Below are positions 15,659-22,043 of a stretch of DNA of 35,391 nucleotides, piece by piece. This stretch comes from Polyangiaceae bacterium (lineage in GTDB: Bacteria; Myxococcota_A; Polyangia; Polyangiales; Polyangiaceae). Position 1 is the stretch's first letter, and the number at the start of each line of letters is the position of its first letter. A program made the translations under genes and the position numbers. The stretch lies in assembly GCA_025453595.1 (NCBI GenBank), contig JALOQB010000019.1, positions 1-35,391 on the forward strand, read 5' to 3'. The notes below the pieces were generated by a model. The model made no database searches. It was not told the origin of the DNA and saw only the letters and a list, made by a program, of their open reading frames with translations.

Positions 15659-16834
15659 ATGGCCATCGATTTCTCGGATCCCCCTCATCTGTGGGTCCGT
15701 TTGCTGCCGGAAGGCCCCTTGTACCTGGCCCTGAGCGGCGCGCTCTTTCACGACCAGCTCGGTCAGGCGCTGCGCAACCCTCACCTTGATCCCTTCTTCG
15801 AACCCGGCCGCGTCACCGTGGCCATGCTGGACATGACGGGCGTCCCGGTGCTGGACGAGCTCCACGCGCTTCACCTGATCGCGTTCGTTCGTCGGCTTCT
15901 CGGCGCCGGTTGCCGCCGGCTCACGGTGGCGACGGCCCTGGGGCAAACCGCGTCGCTGGTGGGCCTGCTTGCAGAGCTCTCCACGGAGTTCTCTCACCGC
16001 ATCCCCCTGGCCTGCTTCGATCAGCAGGCCGAGGCGAGCCGCTGGTTGTTCTCCGGCGCTCCTTCCCCACCCTCGCTGGCCCAGGCCCCCACCGAGCGCG
16101 CCTCCCTCGCCGCCTCCAGCTCGACCGCGGCCCCCACACGGCTCGATCCCCCAGCTGCCGCCACGCCTTCGGCTCCTCCCTCGCCCCCGCCGAGGCCCCG
16201 CGTGGCGCCGCTCTCCTCCAGCGCCGCATCGACCAAGCCCTCGGCCAAACCCCTGCTTGGCGGCGCCGTCGATCGCTCCGCACCCCTGCTCCCTCTGCTC
16301 TTGCCCCCCTCCCCCTCCGCGGTCGACTTGCTCCACGTTCGCCCCTTGCTCCCGGGCCTGGACCACGAGCTCCCCCTGATCGCCATCACCCTCGGCACCG
16401 CGGCCCCTCGCTTCGCCCTGCTCCGGGAGCCCGAGACCCCTCGCTCCGTCACCGATGAGCTCCTCGCCGAGGCGACCTTTCACCTGGAACGTATGGAAAT
16501 TCCCTATGAAGAGCGGAACCAGGGCGGCGTCCCCATCGTCGCGGCGCAGGGGGTGATGGCGGCGGAGGGGCTTCTTTCTCCCAGGTTCCTCTACGAGATC
16601 CAGGATCGACTGCAGGCCCGCCGGCTGCTCGTGGGCATCCCGAGGCACGATCTGCTCCTCGCGGCGGCGCCCGGTCCGGAGGCGATGCAGCAGCTCGGAG
16701 CGCTGTGTGACGAGCATTTTCGCGGCGTGACCCCCCGGGGGCTGAGCCCTCGCCTGTTCGAGGTACAGGAGGGGAAGGTGACCTCCTTGATTCCCTGCCA
16801 CGCGGCCCCTCTTCTCGATCAGCCCCGGAGGTGA
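15659..16834 (+). CDS. STAS-domain protein with C-terminal DUF1444-like region
   Basis: 391 residues from the ATG at 15659; GTGs at 15653 and 15632 are alternative in-frame starts, the latter lying in a GAGGTGAGG. Residues about 5-120 resemble an RsbR-type STAS domain: VAMLDMTGVPVLDELHALHL, then VRRLLGAGCRRLTVATALGQTASLVGLLAEL, matching the DxxGVPxxD, LLGA and GxxxxxAQT positions of stressosome proteins. A Pro/Ala/Ser linker (about 128-210) follows. The C-terminal part (LPLIAITLG, FHLERMEIP, LLVGIPRHDLLLAAA, GLSPRLFEVQEGKV) faintly resembles DUF1444/YtpQ. STAS domains bind partner proteins or nucleotides and often respond to phosphorylation. The gene leads a four-gene overlapping operon with an aminotransferase, a deacetylase and a radical SAM protein. 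Confidence 0.6.
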   Translation: MAIDFSDPPHLWVRLLPEGPLYLALSGALFHDQLGQALRNPHLDPFFEPGRVTVAMLDMTGVPVLDELHALHLIAFVRRLLGAGCRRLTVATALGQTASLVGLLAELSTEFSHRIPLACFDQQAEASRWLFSGAPSPPSLAQAPTERASLAASSSTAAPTRLDPPAAATPSAPPSPPPRPRVAPLSSSAASTKPSAKPLLGGAVDRSAPLLPLLLPPSPSAVDLLHVRPLLPGLDHELPLIAITLGTAAPRFALLREPETPRSVTDELLAEATFHLERMEIPYEERNQGGVPIVAAQGVMAAEGLLSPRFLYEIQDRLQARRLLVGIPRHDLLLAAAPGPEAMQQLGALCDEHFRGVTPRGLSPRLFEVQEGKVTSLIPCHAAPLLDQPRR

Positions 16835-16836
16835 TC

Positions 16837-18015
16837 TTGTCCACCGCCATGACCGCTCCCTCGACCCGACGCCTCGCAGGCTACGGCACGACCATTTTCA
16901 CCGAGATGACCCGGCTCGCCCAGGAGCATGGGGCGATCAACCTTGCGCAGGGCTTTCCCGACTGGGATGCCCCCGATTTTCTCCGGAAAGCGGCCCTCGA
17001 TGCCGTGGGGTCCAGCCACGATCAATACGGCCGGATGGCCGGGGTCCTGCAGCTGGCGGCGCGCATCGCGGAGGACATCGGGCGACGCCACGGGCTGCGC
17101 TACGATCCCGAGCAGGAGGTGGTGGTGGGGTGCGGCGCCACCGAGCTGATCTTCGCCACCGTGCAGGCGTTCTGTGACGTCGGGGACGAGGTGATCCTGT
17201 TTGAACCCTTCTACGATTCGTACCGCGCCAGCGTGCACATGGCCGGCGCGATCCCCCGGGTGGTGACCCTCCGTTACCCTGATTTCACCTTCGATCTCGG
17301 CCAGCTCCGCCGCGCGTTCTCCCCGCGAACCCGGCTGCTCATCCTCAACAACCCGCACAACCCGGGCGGCAAGGTGTTCTCGCGGGCAGAGCTGGAGGAG
17401 ATCGCCGCGCTCTGCGCTCACCACGGTGTTCTTTGCCTCTCCGACGAGGTGTACGAGCACCTGGTCTACGAGGGGCAGCACACCCCGATGGCCTCGCTCC
17501 CTGGCATGCGGGAGCGCACTGTCACGCTCTCCAGCCTGAGCAAGACCTTCTCGGCCACCGGCTGGCGGATCGGCTGGGCCGCCGCGGATCGCCCCCTCGC
17601 CTCGGCGCTGCGGCTCGCTCACCAGTACCTCACCTTCTCTGCCCCCACCCCGCTCCAGATCGCCGCCGCCGCTGCCCTCGATGCCCCCCCTTCTTACTAC
17701 GACGAGCTTCGCGCTTCTTACCGCCAGAAGCGCGATTTTCTCGCGGGGGCGTTGCGCTCTGCGGGCTTCGAGGTGCACCCCCCCCAGGGGACTTACTTTC
17801 TCTGCGCCGGCCTCGGCGCCTTCCCGGGTCACGATGACGTCTCTTTTTGCCGCTGGTTGACCGAGCAGATCAAGGTCGCCGCCATCCCCCCCTCGGCCTT
17901 CTACGAGAACACCGAGCACGGCCGGGGCTACGTTCGCTTCGTCTTCTGCAAGCGCCAGGAGACCCTGCAGGCCGCCGTCGATCGCCTCGCCTCCCTGCGC
18001 CCCGGGCCTCGATGA
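16837..18015 (+). CDS. Class I/II PLP-dependent aminotransferase, kynurenine/methionine aminotransferase-like
   Basis: 392 residues. I prefer the TTG at 16837 because GGAGG ends 5 nt before it; a GTG at 16831, overlapping the previous stop, and an ATG at 16849 are alternatives. The fold-type I motifs are clear: INLAQGFPDWDAP, the GCGATELIF phosphate-binding turn, NNPHNPGGKVFS, LSDEVYEHLVY, the PLP lysine Lys236 in SLSKTFSATGWRIGW, and the C-terminal YVRFVFCK arginine. This pattern is that of the kynurenine-oxoglutarate aminotransferase / glutamine transaminase K / YbdL methionine aminotransferase group. It transfers an amino group from aromatic or sulphur amino acids to a 2-oxo acid in the cytoplasm. 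It overlaps the deacetylase gene (ATGA) downstream. Confidence 0.9.
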   Translation: MSTAMTAPSTRRLAGYGTTIFTEMTRLAQEHGAINLAQGFPDWDAPDFLRKAALDAVGSSHDQYGRMAGVLQLAARIAEDIGRRHGLRYDPEQEVVVGCGATELIFATVQAFCDVGDEVILFEPFYDSYRASVHMAGAIPRVVTLRYPDFTFDLGQLRRAFSPRTRLLILNNPHNPGGKVFSRAELEEIAALCAHHGVLCLSDEVYEHLVYEGQHTPMASLPGMRERTVTLSSLSKTFSATGWRIGWAAADRPLASALRLAHQYLTFSAPTPLQIAAAAALDAPPSYYDELRASYRQKRDFLAGALRSAGFEVHPPQGTYFLCAGLGAFPGHDDVSFCRWLTEQIKVAAIPPSAFYENTEHGRGYVRFVFCKRQETLQAAVDRLASLRPGPR

Positions 18016-18908
18016 AGCTTGTTTACTCCGAGAATCTTTTGAGCTCAAACTTGCCTTCCGGGCACCGGTTTCCCATCGGCAAGTACCGGAAGATTTACGA
18101 CCAGCTGGCGCCGCGACACGAGGGGCTGATGCAGCGAGCGGGGCGGGCCTCGCTGGAGGACATCCGTCTGATCCATGACCCCGGGTACACCCTGGCGATC
18201 GAGGAGCAGACGCTGGAGCCCAGGCTCGCCCGTCGCCTGGGGTTCCCCCTCTCGGAGGAGCTATCGGAGCGAGCCCGCCGCAGCGTGGGGGGCACGCTCA
18301 CGGCGCTCGCCTGGGCCTGCGCGCAGGGCGCAGCGGGCCACCTGGCGGGGGGCACGCACCACGGCTTCCGGGATCGCGGCGAAGGCTACTGCGTGTACAA
18401 CGACATCGCCGTCGCCATCGCCGTGGCCCGCCGGGACCACGGGCTGCAGCGGGTCGCGGTCATCGACCTGGACGTGCACCAGGGCAACGGCACCGCCGCC
18501 CTGTGCAGCGGCGATCCGGAGGTGTTCACCCTGTCCCTGCACGGGGAGAAGAATTACCCCTTCCGCAAGGAGCGCAGCTCGCTGGACGTGGGGCTCGAAG
18601 ACGGCTGCGAGGACGCCGCGTACCTGAAGGCGCTGCAGCCGGCGCTGGAGCAGGTGGAGGGCTTCCAGCCCGAGCTGCTGATCTACCAGGCCGGCGTCGA
18701 TGTGCTGGCGGGGGACGCCCTCGGGCGCCTGGCGCTCTCGCTGGAAGGGACGCGGCAGCGCAACCGATCGGTGTACGCGCTGGCTCGCCGCCTCGGGGTG
18801 CCCCTGGTGGTGACCCTGGGGGGCGGGTACCACCGGGAGATCACCCGGAGCATCGCGGCGCACGTTGCCGTGTACGAGGATCTGGTGGATGCCTTTCCCG
18901 ATCGATGA
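18012..18908 (+). CDS. Histone deacetylase family protein (HDAC11/class IV-like)
   Basis: 298 residues from the ATG overlapping the aminotransferase stop. The opening LPSGHRFPIGKYRKIYDQL is typical of the bacterial and class IV branch. The catalytic site is complete: paired histidines 116-117 (GGTHHGF), zinc ligands Asp154 and His156 (DLDVHQGNGT) and Asp235 (AGVDVLAGDALG), and the transition-state tyrosine 272 (GGGYHRE). Such bacterial enzymes remove acetyl groups from lysine side chains, polyamines or small acylamides; the true substrate is not known. Its place in one transcript with an aminotransferase and a radical SAM protein suggests deacylation of a small molecule or a peptide product as much as of protein. 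No signal peptide is seen. Confidence 0.9.
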   Translation: MKLVYSENLLSSNLPSGHRFPIGKYRKIYDQLAPRHEGLMQRAGRASLEDIRLIHDPGYTLAIEEQTLEPRLARRLGFPLSEELSERARRSVGGTLTALAWACAQGAAGHLAGGTHHGFRDRGEGYCVYNDIAVAIAVARRDHGLQRVAVIDLDVHQGNGTAALCSGDPEVFTLSLHGEKNYPFRKERSSLDVGLEDGCEDAAYLKALQPALEQVEGFQPELLIYQAGVDVLAGDALGRLALSLEGTRQRNRSVYALARRLGVPLVVTLGGGYHREITRSIAAHVAVYEDLVDAFPDR

Positions 18909-19816
18909 ATCCTTCCCCCTTCACCGGCGCCCGCTGGCTAGAACTGGCCCTGGATTATCGCTGCAACCTGCGGTGCCTCGGCTGCCGCGCCTGCGCGGGT
19001 GGCGAGGAGCAACTTGCACCGGAGCGCGCCCTCGCTCGCATGAAGCAGGCCCGGACCTCGGGCGTCGAAGGGGTCTGGTTCGGAGGCGGCGAGCCCACGC
19101 TGCGCCCCGAGCTCCCTGCGCTGCTCCGGGCCGCCCGGGCCCTCGGGTTCCCTCGCCGCCTGGTGCAGACCAACGGCATGCGCCTGGCCTACGCCCCTTA
19201 CCGCGCCGCGCTCCTGGACGCGGGGCTGACGGCCTTGCGGCTCAACCTGAAATCCCTCGATCCAGAGCTTCACGATCATCTCTCCCGGGCCCCGGGCTCC
19301 CATGCCCTGCTCGAGCAGGCCCTCGACGGCCTGACCTCGTCCTCCCTTGATCTGGCGGGCGACGTGCTCCTCACCCTCCCCTCGCTCCCCACCCTCGCGG
19401 ACACCCTCGAGCATTACGCGCGCCGCGGCCTTCGCTCCTTCTCTCTCTGGCTCCTCTCGGCCTTCGATAGCGACGACCCCTCCGTGGGCCAGGCGGTCCC
19501 CTCCCCCCAGGCGCTCGTCGAACCGCTGCGCCAGGCTCTGCTCCGCTGCCAGGCCCTCTCTGTTCACCTGGAGAGCCTCCATACCCCCTGGTGCCTCCTC
19601 CCTCCTGACCTCGCCCCCCTCTTTCGCCCCGCCGCCGACTGGCGCCTCGTCGTCGTCGATCCCTCCGATCGCCCCTTTCTCCTGCAGCGCTCCCCCTTCG
19701 AGGGTGGCTCCTACCTCCCCTCCTGCGCCTCCTGCCGCCTGCGCCCGACCTGCCCCGGACCGCGCCCTGATTACCTCGCCCTCCACGGCCCTGGCGCCTT
19801 CCAGCCACTCCCCTGA
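18905..19816 (+). CDS. Radical SAM protein with C-terminal cysteine cluster
   Basis: 303 residues from the ATG at 18905, overlapping the deacetylase stop (ATGA). The [4Fe-4S]/SAM motif CxxxCxxC is Cys20, Cys24, Cys27 (CNLRCLGC), followed by an extra cysteine (RAC), the GGGEPTLRPE SAM-binding loop (60-69), VQTNG, and LRLNLKS. At about 274-288 a second cysteine group (CASCRLRPTCPG) followed by a conserved-looking tyrosine resembles a short SPASM/twitch-type auxiliary cluster binding site. These proteins start radical chemistry on peptides or small molecules in the cytoplasm. No precursor peptide is visible nearby. It is the last gene of the STAS-aminotransferase-HDAC operon. Confidence 0.85.
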   Translation: MNPSPFTGARWLELALDYRCNLRCLGCRACAGGEEQLAPERALARMKQARTSGVEGVWFGGGEPTLRPELPALLRAARALGFPRRLVQTNGMRLAYAPYRAALLDAGLTALRLNLKSLDPELHDHLSRAPGSHALLEQALDGLTSSSLDLAGDVLLTLPSLPTLADTLEHYARRGLRSFSLWLLSAFDSDDPSVGQAVPSPQALVEPLRQALLRCQALSVHLESLHTPWCLLPPDLAPLFRPAADWRLVVVDPSDRPFLLQRSPFEGGSYLPSCASCRLRPTCPGPRPDYLALHGPGAFQPLP

Positions 19817-19900
19817 ATTTCCATAGAGGACATAGAATGTCTCACTGCACGGATGCGGAGGGCGAGGGCGGAGCTAGGTTCCAGTGACGAGGTGCTCGCC

Positions 19901-20833
19901 ATGCTCGCCACGTCCCTGAAGTCCACAGCGCTCCCGACCCCTGCTCCTTCCCCCCGCAAGGCCCCGGCCCTGCGGCCGCAGCGCGTCGTCCTGTACGGGG
20001 TGGAGGGCGTGGGGAAGTCGACCTTCGCCTCGCAGGCACCGAGCCCGGTCTTTCTGTGCGCCGAAGACGGGATCGCACACCTGGAGGTGGACAGGTTCCC
20101 GACGGCAAAGAGCTGGGTGGATGTGCTGGAGGCGATCCGGGTTCTGACCCACGAGGAGCACAGCTACGAGACGCTGGTGATCGACACGCTGGACTGGCTT
20201 GAACCCCTCTGCAACGAGCATGTCTGCAAGCTGGCGGGGGTGACGAGCATCGACGCGATCGCCTACGGGAAGGGCTATGCGGAGGTGGTGCAGCAGTGGC
20301 GTGGCCTTCTGGGGGCCCTGGAGATGCTGGTGCGGACCCGGAAGATGAACGTGCTGCTGCTGGCCCACGCCGCGGTGCGCCACGCGGAAGGGCCCCGGGG
20401 GAACTTTGATCGGTACCAGCTCAAGCTGTACGAGCGGGTGGCGGATCTGATCCGGCTGTGGTGCGACGCCCTGCTGTTTGCTCGCAAGGAGCGGGTGACC
20501 ATCGAGCTGGCGCGGCTGCCCCGGAAACCGCCGGAGGCGCGGATGCTGCACACGGAGGAGAACGGCCCGTGGGAGGCGAGCAACCGGCTGGCCTTGCCGC
20601 CGGTGCTACCGATGGACTGGAGCGATTTTTCCGCGGCAGCGCGGTCGTTCAAGCCGGCGGACGCGGCAAAGATCCGGGCGGATCTGACGGCGCTCATCCC
20701 GTACCTCCAGGAGGCGGTGCGGGCCGCCCAGGTGATGAGGGACTGGGCGGGGGATGATCCCGCCAGATTGTTCCAGCTGCTGGACCGGGTGCGCAGCAAG
20801 CTGACGCTGGAGGCGGCCGGGTTGGAGAGCTGA
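19901..20833 (+). CDS. AAA_24/Sak4-like RecA-fold ATPase
   Basis: 310 residues from the ATG at 19901, preferred over the ATG at 19853 because GAGG lies 8 nt upstream. The Walker A motif is GVEGVGKS (33-40) in VVLYGVEGVGKSTFASQAP. The Walker B strand TLVIDTLDWLEPL ends in Asp95, and IAYGKGYAEVVQQWRGLL and NVLLLAHAAVR follow in the order found in phage Sak4 annealing-type ATPases and the AAA_24 family. Phage members help single-strand annealing or recombination; chromosomal copies are of unknown role. No other phage gene is nearby. It lies 72 nt upstream of the MoxR gene on the same strand and may be part of that operon, with its own promoter possibly in the AT-rich gap 19817-19900. Confidence 0.75.
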   Translation: MLATSLKSTALPTPAPSPRKAPALRPQRVVLYGVEGVGKSTFASQAPSPVFLCAEDGIAHLEVDRFPTAKSWVDVLEAIRVLTHEEHSYETLVIDTLDWLEPLCNEHVCKLAGVTSIDAIAYGKGYAEVVQQWRGLLGALEMLVRTRKMNVLLLAHAAVRHAEGPRGNFDRYQLKLYERVADLIRLWCDALLFARKERVTIELARLPRKPPEARMLHTEENGPWEASNRLALPPVLPMDWSDFSAAARSFKPADAAKIRADLTALIPYLQEAVRAAQVMRDWAGDDPARLFQLLDRVRSKLTLEAAGLES

Positions 20834-20905
20834 TCGACGGGGTACCCTGGGGCCACGAGTGTCGGCTAGGATGCGCGCTCGCAACCAACCCCACGGAGAT
20901 GTTCC

Positions 20906-22033
20906 TTGGCTGACGCCCTTCGATTGCCCGCAGAACAGCGGTACCCCGCCGAGCTAGCTGCCCTTCAGGCCAACGACAAGGACCCGAAGCCGCCCGGCTG
21001 GCGCCTGTCGCCCCGCATGGTCGAGATGTTCATCCTCGGTAGCCAGGGCAAGGAGCTCTCTTACCAGGATGGCAAGGAGAGCCGCTCGATCGTCATCAGC
21101 AAGAAATTTTATGGCGACGACATCCTGGTGCAGCGCGCCATCGTGACGATGGCCAGCGACCGGGGGCTGCTGCTGGTGGGCGAGCCCGGCACCGCGAAGA
21201 GCTGGCTCTCCGAGCACCTCTCGGCGGCGGTGTGCGGCAACAGCTTGCTCACGATCCAGGGCAGCGCGGGCATCACCGAGGATCAGATCAAGTACTCGTG
21301 GAACTACGCCCTGCTCCTCGCCAAGGGCCCCTGCCCCGAGGCGCTGGTGCCAGGGCCGCTCTACATCGGCATGCGCGACGGCATGCTGGTTCGCTTCGAG
21401 GAGATCACCCGCACCCCCCATGAGGTCCAGGACACCCTGCTCTCCAGCATGAGCGACAAGGTGATGATCGTGCCCGAGCTGGGCGACGCAGGTGTCGTGC
21501 TGGCGCAGCGTGGCTTCAACATCATCGGCACCGCCAACACCCGCGACCGCGGCGTCAACGAGATGTCCAGCGCCCTCAAGCGCCGCTTCAACTTCGAGAC
21601 GGTGATGCCCGTGGAAGATCTCAACGAGGAGATCAACATCGTCCGTAACCAGGTGACCTCGATGCTCGCGGGCACCCCCGCCGACAAGACCAGGATCGGG
21701 GACCAGGTGCTGGAGCTGCTGGTCACCACCTTCCACGAGATCCGCCAGGGTCACACCCTCGACGGCGTGAAGATCGACCGGGGCTCCGGTGTGATGTCCA
21801 CCGCCGAGGCGGTCAGCGTCGGCCTCCATTCGGCCCTCTTTGCCAGCTTCTTCGGCAAGGGCACCGTCGACCCCGAGCACGTCGTCATCAACATGGCCGG
21901 CGCCGTCGTCAAGGAGAACAAGGACGACATCAAGATCCTCCAGAACTACTGGGAGATCGCCGTCAAGCCCCGGGCCAACAAGGAAATTGGCCTCTGGAAG
22001 GCTTACTACAAGGCCCGCAACTTCCTGAAGTGA
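20906..22033 (+). CDS. MoxR-type AAA+ ATPase
   Basis: 375 residues from TTG 20906, with GGAG 7 nt upstream. Walker A is GEPGTAKS (92-99), Walker B LVRFEEI (Glu165-Glu166, where many relatives have Asp-Glu), sensor 1 lies in GFNIIGTANTRDRGVNEM, and the arginine finger in SSALKRRF. The GLLLVGEPGTAKSWLSEHL and NTRDRGVNEMSSALKRRFNFE segments are typical of the MoxR branch. MoxR ATPases form rings and act as chaperones that remodel or activate partners, usually with a VWA-domain protein encoded close by (RavA-ViaA, NorQ-NorD, CbbQ-CbbO). Here the VWA partner is two genes downstream. The next gene starts 10 nt after the stop. Confidence 0.9.
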   Translation: MADALRLPAEQRYPAELAALQANDKDPKPPGWRLSPRMVEMFILGSQGKELSYQDGKESRSIVISKKFYGDDILVQRAIVTMASDRGLLLVGEPGTAKSWLSEHLSAAVCGNSLLTIQGSAGITEDQIKYSWNYALLLAKGPCPEALVPGPLYIGMRDGMLVRFEEITRTPHEVQDTLLSSMSDKVMIVPELGDAGVVLAQRGFNIIGTANTRDRGVNEMSSALKRRFNFETVMPVEDLNEEINIVRNQVTSMLAGTPADKTRIGDQVLELLVTTFHEIRQGHTLDGVKIDRGSGVMSTAEAVSVGLHSALFASFFGKGTVDPEHVVINMAGAVVKENKDDIKILQNYWEIAVKPRANKEIGLWKAYYKARNFLK

Positions 22034-22043
22034 GCCGAGGCCC

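Noticed and set aside
17847-18011. Upstream extension of the deacetylase frame
   Set aside because: The frame is open only because it overlaps the aminotransferase gene. The family start is the ATG overlapping its stop.
19817-20833. Prophage remnant
   Set aside because: Only the Sak4-like ATPase is phage-like. There is no integrase, structural gene, attachment repeat or tRNA nearby.
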